From positions 1 through 64,000 of the forward strand of contig BDSL01000075.1 in the NCBI GenBank assembly GCA_003116995.1: 64,000 bases of DNA, written 5' to 3'. Positions 1 through 15,361 of this stretch are shown in pieces. This stretch comes from Yamagishiella unicocca (taxonomy: Eukaryota > Chlorophyta > Chlorophyceae > Chlamydomonadales > Volvocaceae). Below the pieces are notes generated by a model. It did not search any database, was not told where the DNA came from, and was given only the letters and a program-made list of their open reading frames with translations. The stretch's first letter is position 1. Every line of letters begins with the position of its first letter. The position numbers were made by a program, and so were the translations under genes.

Positions 1-351
1 TTGTTGTATGGCTGTTTTAAGATGACGGGAGAGAGAGCAACACGAAGGTCGAGCAGGTACATCCTGTACGTATCTGGCCGGACCGGATAGTGGACCAAGT
101 GCAGGGAGGCATATGCGTACGGCTAGGTAGCGGGGAACTGATATCAGTCAGTGATGACTGTGAGGCATGCGCGTGTGCTGGATTAATGCACGTATGGGTC
201 AGGTGGGTGGAATCGTGGTAGGGGCCGTCCCACCATGTCTGAAATCGGTAAGCTGCTCCTGTGACTCCAACACAACCCTGTAACGATAACGCAGTGCTGG
301 GAGGTGGCGAACCGCGTAGCAGGTCGTGTCCCCCTGTAACGCAGTACAATC

Positions 352-3064
352 GGCAGGTACTAGTTGGGCGCGGCGGTGGAAGCCTAGAGTCCCGTACGGC
401 AACAATCGGCACTTCCCCTTCCAGCCCCTACTCAGCAGCAAGGGAGCGCCTGGACCACCGAAAGCGGAATTGCTCCCCTGGTTAAAGCCAGACCTCCCCG
501 CGCCATACCAGCTCTGTAATATCATACTAGGTACTAGTTGGGCGGCGGCGGTGGAAGCCTAGAGTCACGTACGGCAACAATCGGGCACTTTCCCCCTTCC
601 AGCCCCTGCTCAGCAGCAAGGGAGCGCCTAGACCACCGAAAGCGGAATTGCTCTCCTAGTTAAAGCCAGACCTCCCCCCGCGCCATTCCAGCTCTGTAAT
701 ATCATACTAGGTACTAGTTGGGTGCGGCGGTGGAAGCCTAGAGTCACGTACGGCAACAATCGGGCACTTCCCCCCTTCCAGCCCCTACTCAGCAGCAAGG
801 GAGCGCCTGGACCACCGAAAGCGGAATTGCTCTTCTGGTTAAAGCCAGACCTCCCCCGCGCCATACCAGCTCTGTAATATCATACTAGGTACTAGTTGGG
901 CGCGGCGGTGGAAGCCTAGAGTCACGTACGGCAACAATCGGGCACTTCCCCCTCCAGCCCCTACTCAGCAGCAAGGGAGCGCCTGGACCACCGAAAGCGG
1001 AATTGCTCTCCTAGTTAAAGCCAGACCTCCCCCGCCATACCAGCTCTGTAATATCATACTAGGTACTAGTTGGGTGCGCGGTGGAAGCCTAGAGTCACGT
1101 ACGGCAACAATCGGCACTTTTCCCCTCCAGCCCCCTACTCAGCAGCAAGGGAGCGCCTGGACCACCGAAAGCGGAATTGCTCTCCTGGTTAAAGCCAGAC
1201 CTCCCCCCGCGCCATACCAGCTCTGTAATATCATACTAGGCACTAGTTGGGCGCGGCGGTGGAAGCCTAGAGTCACGTACGGCAACAATCGGGCACTTCC
1301 CCCCTCCAGCCCCTACTCAGCAGCAAGGAGCGCCTGGACCACCGAAAGCGGAATTGCTCTCCTGGTTATAGCCATACCTCCCCCCGCGCCATACCAGCTC
1401 TGTAATATCATACTAGGCACTAGTTGGGGCGCGGCGGCGGGGGCTAGAACGTACGGCAACAATCGGCACTTCCCCCCTCCAGCCCTACTCAGCAGCAAGG
1501 GAGCGCCTGGACCACCGAAAGCGGAATTGCTCTCCTGGTTAAGCCATACCTCCCCCCGCGCCATACCAGCTCTGTAATATCATACTAGGCACTAGTTGGG
1601 CGCGGCGGTGGAAGCCTAGAGTCACGTACGGCAACAATCGGGCACTTCCCCCTTCCAGCCCCTACTCAGCAGCAAGGGAGCGCCTGGACCACCGAAAGCG
1701 GAATTGCTCTTCTGGTTAAAGCCAGACCTCCCCCGCGCCATACCAGCTCTGTAATATCATACTAGGTACTAGTTGGGCGCGGCGGTGGAAGCCTAGAGTC
1801 ACGTACGGCAACAATCGGCACTTCCCCCCTTCCAGCCCCTACTCAGCAGCAAGGGAGCGCCTGGACCACCGAAAGCGGAATTGCTCTCCTGGTTAAGCCA
1901 GACCTCCCCCGCGCCATACCAGCTCTGTAATATCATACTAACTAGTTGGGTGCGGCGGTGGAAGCCTAGAGTCACGTACGGCAACAATCGGGACACTTTT
2001 CCCCTCCAGCCCTACTCAGCAGCAAGGGAGCGCCTGGACCACCGAAAGCGGAATTGCTCTCCTGGTTAAAGCCAGACCTCCCCCGCGCCATACCAGCTCT
2101 GTAATATCATACTAGGCACTAGTTGGGCGCGGCGGTGGAAGCCTAGAGTCACGTACGGCAACAATCGGGCACTTCCCCCCTCCAGCCCCTACTCAGCAGC
2201 AAGGGAGCGCCTGGACCACCGAAAGCGGAATTGCTCTCCTGGTTAAAGCCATACCTCCCCCCGCGCCATACCAGCTCTGTAATATCATACTAGCACTAGT
2301 TGGGCGCGGCGGTGGAAGCCTAGAGTCATTTACGGCAACAATCGGACACTTCCCCCCTCCAGCCCTACTCAGCAGCAAGGGAGCGCCTGGACCACCGAAA
2401 GCGGAATTGCTCTCCTGGTTATAGCCATACCTCCCCCCCGCGCCATACCAGCTCTGTAATATCATACTAGGCACTAGTTGGGCGCGGCGGTGGAAGCCTA
2501 GAGTCACGTACGGCAACAATCGGGCACTTCCCCCCTCCAGCCCCTACTCAGCAGCAAGGGAGCGCCTGGACCACCGAAAGCGGAATTGCTCTCCTGGTTA
2601 AAGCCATACCTCCCCCCGCGCCATACCAGCTCTGTAATATCATACTAGGCACTAGTTGGGCGCGGCGGTGGAAGCCTAGAGTCATTTACGGCAACAATCG
2701 GACACTTCCCCCCTCCAGCCCCTACTCAGCAGCAAGGGAGCGCCTGGACCACCGAAAGCGGAATTGCTCTCCTGGTTATAGCCATACCTCCCCCGCGCCA
2801 TACCAGCTCTGTAATATCATACTAGGCACTAGTTGGGCGCGGCGGTGGAAGCCTAGAGTCACGTACGGCAACAATCGGGCACTTCCCCCCTCCAGCCCTA
2901 CTCAGCAGCAAGGGAGCGCCTGGACCACCGAAAGCGGAATTGCTCTCCTGGTTATAGCCAGACCTCCCCCGCGCCATACCAGCTCTGTAATATCATACTA
3001 GGCACTAGTTGGGCGCGGCGGTGGAAGCCTAGAGTCATTTACGGCAACAATCGGACACTTCCCC
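352..3064. repeat. Satellite-like tandem array, ~177-bp unit
   Basis: The same sequence recurs about 15 times. The anchor GCTCTGTAAT starts at 511, 691, 869, 1043, 1220, 1397, 1569, 1746, 1922, 2096, 2274, 2451, 2629, 2806 and 2982, so units are 172-180 bp. Each unit contains ACTAGTTGGG, a GGCGGTGGAAGCCTAGAGT block, CGGCAACAATCGG, a C-rich stretch and GGACCACCGAAAGCGG. Copies are highly similar and differ mainly by one- or two-base indels in the C-runs and by a few shared variants, such as CATTTACGG for CACGTACGG near 2327, 2683 and 3037. The array breaks off abruptly at about 3064. Open frames inside it are by-products of the repeat. The region 1-351 is non-coding, with weak similarity to the unit near 280-350. 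Confidence 0.95.
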
Positions 3065-3773
3065 AATCCGTTGCTCTCAGCAAGCGACGAGCACTTGACC
3101 CTATCATATCGCATGAGGTAAATGCATGTTTCCGGTCGATTTACTGTGTGAAAGCCGTGTCCGGACTGGTCAAAGCCTGGCCTGTCGTACGCTGGTCCGT
3201 TGAAGACTGGGCCAGGCCTCATTATGCTGGCTCCCACAAACAAGGCAAACGCTTTATGCCTTTGTTTAGCAACTGGTATTGCTAGAGCTTTCAAATGCAG
3301 TGGATCCTGTTCATGCTATTCCGTCAGAGGCTGTAACACCGCGTCAAACAAGTGATCCCTTCCTCACAAAAAGCCCAGGAAACATCTTTCACGCTCTCAA
3401 TACACGTCTTTTTGGACTTGATCCAAAATCGCATTTTGTCGGCCAGGCGTCAAACTGATACAGGAATGAACATCTTTCTGCCCCCTAACCCAAAAATTTC
3501 GCGGCCTCCGGCCGCGATTCATTTTCAAGCCTGTCCATAACACCGAAAATTTGCCGCTAGGAAGACGCGTGGGTTATCTAATTGACGGAAGTACAACAGT
3601 GCCCCGTAGATAGGACAAGCGAGCGGCCAGCCACGAACAGTATTTCATTTGAGCAAAGTAAACTGCCTGCCTGCATCAAAACCCGGAAGTCTGCAGACAC
3701 TGTACAGCGGCGCTGCAATTATTTTCGCCTCACCCCGCTTGAGAGAACGCTGCATCGTTACATATCACCCGGC
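3065..3773. other. Intergenic, no gene seen
   Basis: Base composition drops to a more AT-balanced level than the satellite before it. Only short open frames without homology are present. I see no RNA gene or recognisable regulatory site. Confidence 0.6.
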
Positions 3774-4311
3774 AGCTGGCACCATACGTGGCTAAATAGC
3801 ATTTTAGACGCCGAGCATCGAGGACAGCAGGATACAGACAGGACTGTCAGTGACAGCTCGTGTCCGGCAGCGCGAAGCGTCCGTCACGCGATCATGTAGA
3901 CACGTAGTGCAACCGCGGCAATGCTCAGGAGATAATATGCATTGTGTTCATGCAGTTTTGATGGTGCAAATTCGGAGACCGCGGAGATTTGATGGTAATC
4001 GTCAACCCAGAGGTTTCCCTGGCGAACAAAATGTTTCAAGCCAGCTGACACCATACGTGGCAAAACAGCATTTTAGACGCCGAGCATCGAGGACAGCAGG
4101 ATACTAACAGGGCTGTCCGTGACAGCTCGTGTCCGTCAGCGCGAAGCATCCGTCACGCGAACATGTAGACACATAGTGCAACCGCTGCAATGCTCAGGAA
4201 GATAATGTGCATTGTGTTCATGCAGTTTTGACGGTGCAAATTTGGAGACCGCGGAGATTTGATGGTGATTGTCAACCCGAAGGTTTCCCTAGCGAACAAA
4301 ATGTTTCAAGC
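3774..4311. repeat. Tandem duplication, 269-bp unit (two copies)
   Basis: Copy 1 runs from about 3774 to 4042 and copy 2 from about 4043 to 4311. Shared landmarks are CACCATACGTGGC, ATTTTAGACGCCGAGCATCG, CATGTAGACAC, GCATTGTGTTCATGCAG and GCGAACAAAATGTTTCAAG, each offset by 269-270 bp. The copies differ by scattered substitutions. The right end of copy 2 lies just upstream of the first candidate exon of the next gene. Confidence 0.9.
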
Positions 4312-4344
4312 CTCGGCAAACCAAAGGGGCTTCCGGTGGAAGCC

Positions 4345-5930
4345 ATGGACGCCCAGCTCCTATCAAAGCTCATGGCTGTGCCTCTAACGTCCCTGAGCGG
4401 AGCTTTGAACCACGCAGACGACTTTGACCGGTGCGTTATGTGCTGTGACGGGCCAGGGTAATCGAGTCCCGGTAAATGGTGGTGACACTCCGAATAGGGT
4501 CTACGCCCGCCCTGTCCAGCTCACCTGCCGCGTTCCGCCCTGCCCCGCTCTGGCCTTCCGGCCTGTGCCTCGCCGCCCCGACCCACGCGCCCTCCCCTGC
4601 CTCCATGGCCCCCTCCCAGCCTGCGCTGGCACCACGCAATCCTTCAGGTGGTGGGCCAGGGCGCCAGCCCCATCTCGGTGGACGAGGCGGCGCTGGTCAA
4701 CGTGTTCGCAAACCGGGACCTGCACCTCAGCGAGTGCATCGCGGCGGCGCATCTGGCCGCAGGAGGGGGGCCAGCCGCGGGGGGCCTGAAGCCGCTGCAG
4801 TGCTGGTGCACGGAATAGACATGGAGGTGCGGAGGCCACCGGGGGCATGAGGAGGGAGCCGGTTGCGTAGGGAACCAGGGGAACTCGTCGCTGGTTCTGG
4901 TTTCGGAGCCGCCAACCGTCGTGACGGGGCGCGAGTTTCAGTCTTCAGCACTCGGTGCGCGTCATCGCCGCACGATCCTACCGTGCGGAGGTGTTGTTGT
5001 TTTTGTTGTTGTTTGCGATGGTGGTCGTAGTGGTGGTGGCGGTATTTCCAAAGTCGCTATCTTTGCCGTCCCGCAGGACGACGCCATGCTCTCGGCGATG
5101 GACGAGGACGACTTCTGGTCCGAAAAGGACGCTCTGGCTTACCGGCAGGTGCTGCTGCAGGTGGTGGAGCCGCAGCTGCGTAGTGCGATCAACACATGGC
5201 TGCAGGTGGGCCCGGGGACAGAGTGGGTTGACGGGCCCGGGGTGGTGCACCGGGGCTCGGATCCGACCTGGACCGCCTGACCGGCACACTCCCCTGGACG
5301 GACACGGCCCGCTTTACGCTGCAGGGCATCCCCGCGGGCACCTCTTCCACGACACCCCGCCAGCGCTTCATCCTGACGCGGCTGGAGCAGGCGCTCAGCC
5401 TCAAGCAGATGGAGGCCTTCCAGGTGGGCGCGCGGGCAGAGACAAGTTCCGTGCACAGGCAGGGGGCAGACAGAAAGTAGCACTGGCACGCCGACCATCT
5501 CATTATCTCGGGCGGCTCCTCACGGTACCTGCCCTCCCCCGTTGCTTCCTCTCCCCGCCACCACCCACCACCCAACCCCCAACTTCTGTTTTAAACGGTT
5601 TTTTTCGGACATCCACGGGTTTCCCTCGAACCACCCAACCCCCAGGTGGCCGACTCAGCATGGCGGTCTGCGCACCCAGAGAAGCGGGTGGGCGAGCAGC
5701 AGCAGCTGCGCAACACGCAGTCTGCGCACCTGCTGTCCCGGCTGAGGGACATTGCGACCGGGAGGCTGGGCGGCCGCAAGTGCGGGCGGGTGCTGGCGGT
5801 GGTGGGCGGGGGCCATGCGCTGCGGATACGCGGGCTGGCGGCGGCGGCCGCGGCGGCGGCGAGCGAAGGCGGGGTAGGGGGAGCTGATCGCGGGAGTGTG
5901 GGGGCGGTGGCGGCGGCCGCCGGGCGGTGA
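4345..5930 (+). CDS. Candidate gene with TraB-like C-terminal block (exons incompletely joined)
   Basis: At least five segments look coding. They are 4345-4430 (ATG, MDAQLLSKLMAV...), 4620 to about 4800, 5077-5205 (with DDFWSEKDALAYRQVL), about 5325-5423, and 5646-5930 ending in TGA. The first two join in frame through a GT donor at 4431 and a CCCTCCCAG acceptor. I could not find a donor after the second segment that keeps frame into the third, so the middle is unresolved and the locus may be damaged. The last exon carries RNTQSAHLLSRLRDIA followed by RVLAVVGGGHALRI. This resembles the ERDxxMxxxL...VVAVVGxGHxxGI end of TraB/PrgY-family proteins, with Arg where Gly of the GHxxGI block is expected. 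The family assignment is an inference from that block alone. Confidence 0.4.
5588..5637 (+). repeat. Copy of a dispersed ~40-bp repeat (in intron)
   Basis: It contains AAACGGTTTTTTTCGG, then CATCCACGGGT, then TCCCTCGAACC. The same ordered blocks occur at 13838-13893 (reverse) and 51165-51215. Partial forms lie near 41618, 43042 and 61270. Confidence 0.6.
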
Positions 5931-6730
5931 GGTCGTGGGGGGTGAGTTACTGGGGGGACGTGATTGGTACACGTGGCTGTCTTTGTCTTGTTGTAGCTCT
6001 GTTGGAACAGGATGATGCACGTGGCGTGACACCTGGCACGTGGCGTACCAGACAACATGTGGTGATGCAGGGGACTTGCTGGTGGAGGGATGGGGTTGCA
6101 GCGCTTGCTTTTTCACACGGGCGGAGCGATCACGATTACCGTTCTGTCGTCCCTTCGATCACCTCCCTTACGCTCGAGGGCGTTTGATGATTGTGTTGAA
6201 CCGAGGTGCCTGAGAGAGGTTATGTCTGGTCAGGGAAAGCCTTGCCTGCCTTCACTGCGCAAGTGAGCGGCGCGGTTAAGTGTGCCTGGTGCGGCTGGTC
6301 GAGCATTGGACCTGTTTGAACCCTGGCTCGCAAGCACGTTTCCAAAGTGAGACATCGGCTTCACAAGACCGCATTGGCTTTGAGCGTGAGCAGTAGTAGC
6401 TGGTATTGCAGGCTGCTGTCTGGCTCCCTTGCTACATGGCTACTGCTGATCAGCTAGCCGGTAGTCCGACCAACCATCTTAGGCCAGGAGGAAGCTAGGA
6501 CCGGCAGGACCGGGCGAGGTGGGCTGCAACGACCCGAAGCACAAGCCGAAGCCGGCGGCGAGCCGTCCAGCCGGCAGCCTGATGACAACCCGAGGACAAC
6601 GAACGGCGGGCTCCAGACAAGGCCGCTGCGTTTAGTTGCAGGCAGATGGTGCCTGCTGAGTAATCGATGGGGAGTCCAGTTCACACGTGGGCGCCCAAGC
6701 ACCCAGCCCCCTGGTAGCTACTCTGATTTT

Positions 6731-7035
6731 GGCGCCCAGCCACCCAGCCCCCTACACCCCACACCCACGGGGCACCCTAGCACCCACCCCCCGCAGGCAG
6801 CAGTTGGCCAATACCAGATGGTGACCCCTTTGGGCGCCCGAGTTGTAGGTGGCAAATATTAATTGGCGGCTGGCAGGCAGCACTTGGAAAATACCACGTC
6901 GTGACCCCTTTGGGCGCCCGAGTAGTAGGTGGCTGTCGGTTAGCGCCAGCACGCACCCACAGGGCACCCTGGCACCCACCCCCCGAGCCCGAGCAGGTGG
7001 CAAATATTAATTGGTGACCCCTTTGGGCGCCCTCT
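6731..7035. repeat. Interspersed direct repeats around GACCCCTTTGGGCGCCC
   Basis: The block GACCCCTTTGGGCGCCC occurs three times (about 6826, 6902 and 7015). GTGGCAAATATTAATTGG occurs twice (about 6849 and 6994). GCACCCACCCCCCG also occurs twice. Spacing is irregular, which suggests a decayed complex repeat rather than a simple tandem array. Confidence 0.7.
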
Positions 7036-7544
7036 GCACCGATTCGGTTCCTTCGCCACCAACGCGCACACCGTCGTCCACCACATTCATAACAACGGCG
7101 CCACCGGCACCGGGATCGTCCTCCACCCCCCCGAGCCTCCCATCCCTCTCCTCCATCTTCGTCATCCCCTACGGCGCGCCCCTCGGCCACGTCTCTCGCT
7201 TGCCCGACGTACGCGAGAACGAATCCGCCGCTGGGCCCTCCCGCTGGGCCTCGCCTACGCCGTCACCGACTGCTTCGCCGAGGGGATGACCTTCCGGCGG
7301 CAGAACTGGCTCGCCCACCTGTGCCGCCCTCCCGACGGCCGCTGGCACCGAGCATTCATGTACGTCATTCCCACCCGCTTCACCTCGCTCGCCGACTTCC
7401 ACCTGGTGTGCCCCATGTGGCCGTCCCAATACCTACTAATGCTGCCCGCAGCACCCAACAGGCTGCCCCCTGCGCGTAACGGGCCCCCTGCGCCTACCAG
7501 CAGGCTGCCCCCCCCGCCCTGCGCCTGGCTGGCTGCCCCCTGCA

Positions 7545-7650
7545 AGCCTACACATGCAAGCATACCCCTGCAAGCATACCCCTGCAAGCATGCGCGTGCA
7601 AGCATGCGCGTGCAAGCATCCGCGTGCAAGCATAACCCTGCAACCTTATA
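7545..7650. repeat. Short minisatellite based on GCAAGCATNCNCGT
   Basis: About eight imperfect copies of a 10-12 bp unit (GCAAGCAT followed by ACCCCT or GCGCGT) run head to tail. No coding meaning is seen in any frame. Confidence 0.75.
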
Positions 7651-7909
7651 CCCCTGCACGCCGCCGCGTCGACCAACCGCCGGGCGGCCAGGTGGGAGGA
7701 GGTAGGCACACTCGCGCAGGCCTTGCGCTGCTGTTTAAGGCGGCACAACAACAACGCCCTCAAGCCTACGGCGTACGGCACAACAACGCCCGCAGAGAGA
7801 GAGAGAGAGACCGCGTGCCTACGCCCGCAAGCCTACGGCGTACGGCATTTTTGACAGCTATATATACTGAAAAAAGTGCTCTTATGCACATCGACGACAT
7901 CGAGTCAGC

Positions 7910-7980
7910 GCTCGCGTGGTGTAGCGGTGATCACTGTGGACTTTGAATCCACCAACCCGAGTTCGAATCTCGGCGCGAGC
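7910..7980 (+). tRNA. tRNA-Gln (anticodon UUG)
   Basis: The 71-nt sequence folds as a standard cloverleaf. The acceptor stem pairs GCTCGCG with CGCGAGC, and the D arm is GTGTAGCGGTGATCAC. The anticodon stem pairs GTGGA with TCCAC around the loop CTTTGAA, so the anticodon TTG is at 7943-7945. The T arm contains GTTCGAATC (the internal B box). The D-loop and anticodon arm match the usual eukaryotic tRNA-Gln pattern (TGGTGTAG..., GGACTTTGAATCC). There is no intron, and CCA is not encoded. A TTTT run about 20 bp downstream can serve as the RNA polymerase III terminator. Confidence 0.93.
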
Positions 7981-13724
<5,744 letters not shown>

Positions 13725-13837
13725 GCACGGCCGTGGGCTTTGCTCTCTAGCGGTATTTTTGGGCCGCAGGACGGTATCGCCGCTCGATGAGGTCCCTGGC
13801 TTTTGTGGATCCAGGGATTGAGGGACGAGGGATGTGG

Positions 13838-13893
13838 GGAGCGTTCGAGGACGACCTGTGGATGCGAGGAAAACCGTTTAGGAAAGGCGTGTG
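13838..13893 (-). repeat. Copy of the dispersed ~40-bp repeat
   Basis: Read on the minus strand, it has CCTAAACGGTTTTCCTCG, then CATCCACAGGTC, then TCCTCGAACG. This matches 51165-51215 in order and spacing. It lies about 115 bp past the stop of prolyl-tRNA synthetase. Confidence 0.65.
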
Positions 13894-14435
13894 TGTGGGG
13901 GGGAGGGTTGCCTGTACGTGCGGGGAGGGACGCCCTCCAGGAAGGTGCGGACATAGGGGGGCTCGATGCTATCTGTGGGGGGTATGCTAGGCTGCTATGT
14001 ATTACCGGATGTCTCGTGGCGCCGCGATTCCACCATTACCCGTGAATTGCGAGGGTTGGTTTCGGAGTGTGGACTGTGTCGAAGACGGCCCACATACCGG
14101 TGTTCGCGTGTGGGACCGAGGCACAGCGCAGGTGTGGTCACAGGAGACGAAGCTCACGCAGGGAAGCTGCTTTTCGTTAATGTCACCCTTACATCGGCAA
14201 TCACTTACTGACCCACGGCGGCCTAGCTGGCCGTCAATGCCCGCTCTGTTTCCGAGCCAGTCTTGGCGCCTTTCATTCTTACGCATGCAACCGGTACCCA
14301 CCACTTGTGCCATTAGCTAGCTAGCTGGCCAGCGCTCCCTTCGGAAGTATCGTACCGGCCCTGAGAGTGGGTTCAGTATCTACAGCCATACCGCCGCCTC
14401 TACAACGCGCTCATCAAATCCGCGAAGTCGTTTGT

Positions 14436-14440
14436 TGTAA
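14436..14440 (+). terminator. Possible TGTAA polyadenylation signal
   Basis: TGTAA is the usual polyadenylation signal in volvocine algae. This is the first plus-strand one I see after the prolyl-tRNA synthetase stop, about 710 bp downstream. The implied 3' UTR is long but possible. Confidence 0.3.
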
Positions 14441-15361
14441 AGACGGAGCGTGCTGACTCATGGAGACGACAAACGACATCCGTGGATATGACGTAGCGCA
14501 GGTAATTACCCATGCGGCCACATCCTACGGATGCCTTGCCGATGAGCAGACGTGACAGCTGACCGCCCTGATCGCAGAAAATCAACAAATCCGCGCCTGC
14601 CCATGGGGATACACCGGCGAAGAAAGCCCAACACAACATCAATAACAGCACAAAATAATGCAAACTCCATTTGTGCCTGCCGTACCCATTTATTCGCTGT
14701 GGCGCCGGGCCGCAACGGCACCAGACGCGTGCCCTCACCCTTGGTCCACCGCTACACGCTCCACGTCGAGACACGAACGTGCCGAGCATCCCTCACTCGG
14801 ACCCACCCTGCGAGCAAGCCAGGCGGTCCCTAAAAATAAAAGGCCTGGGCCCGTCGCTCCTCGCCACCTCCCCTCCTCTCGCCACTCAATAGCTTCGTCG
14901 TCGCGCACTCGTACGACAGCGCCTCGTATCGCAGCGCCGTTGCCCTCCAAATAACTGCAGCCACACTCGCTCATCTGCTGGCGTGATGACGGCCAGAGAC
15001 GCTCCCCAGCCTGAAGCCGCAGCCCTCACGTGCACGAAACCCACAACAACAAGCCATGAGCGCTGCCGTGCATCCCCAGCCCTCCCAAGATCGCGCCAAT
15101 GCTCATCCAGCGCCACCATGCGGACGGCACCGTACATCGAACCTCACACCTCGCAACGTGGCAGTGCAGCTAAACTCCGAAAAACTGATTGCCCGAAAAC
15201 TGGTGCCCTGCCTGGGCATACTCCCCTGCCGTGTCTGTCCACTGTCCGCCGTGCCTCGACGAGGTTGTTGTCGCGAGTCACGCAATCGTACCGAGGCTGG
15301 TGCCGTCATCAATGCCACGCTTGCAGATCGCTTGCGCTGCTTCGGTTCCCGTGTCGGGTGT

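Larger units (their letters stand above)
5931..7909. other. Intergenic spacer, repeat-rich, no gene seen
   Basis: No conserved coding block was found. The stretch holds the GACCCCTTTGGGCGCCC repeats (6731-7035), the GCAAGCAT repeats (7545-7650) and a (GA)n microsatellite at about 7796-7812. It ends at the tRNA gene. Confidence 0.6.
13725..15361. other. Intergenic region between convergent genes
   Basis: It lies between the stop of prolyl-tRNA synthetase and the stop of the CBS-pair gene, so it holds both 3' UTRs. It contains one copy of the dispersed repeat (13838-13893) and a TGTAA at 14436. The remaining open frames show no conserved protein. Confidence 0.6.

Noticed and set aside
1074..2519. 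Open reading frames of 60-170 aa on both strands in the satellite
   Set aside because: They follow the tandem repeat, change frame with each indel and have no independent coding signal.
14400..14789. 129-aa minus-strand frame with a hydrophobic stretch
   Set aside because: No conserved motif, weak coding character, and it lies in the 3' region between convergent genes.
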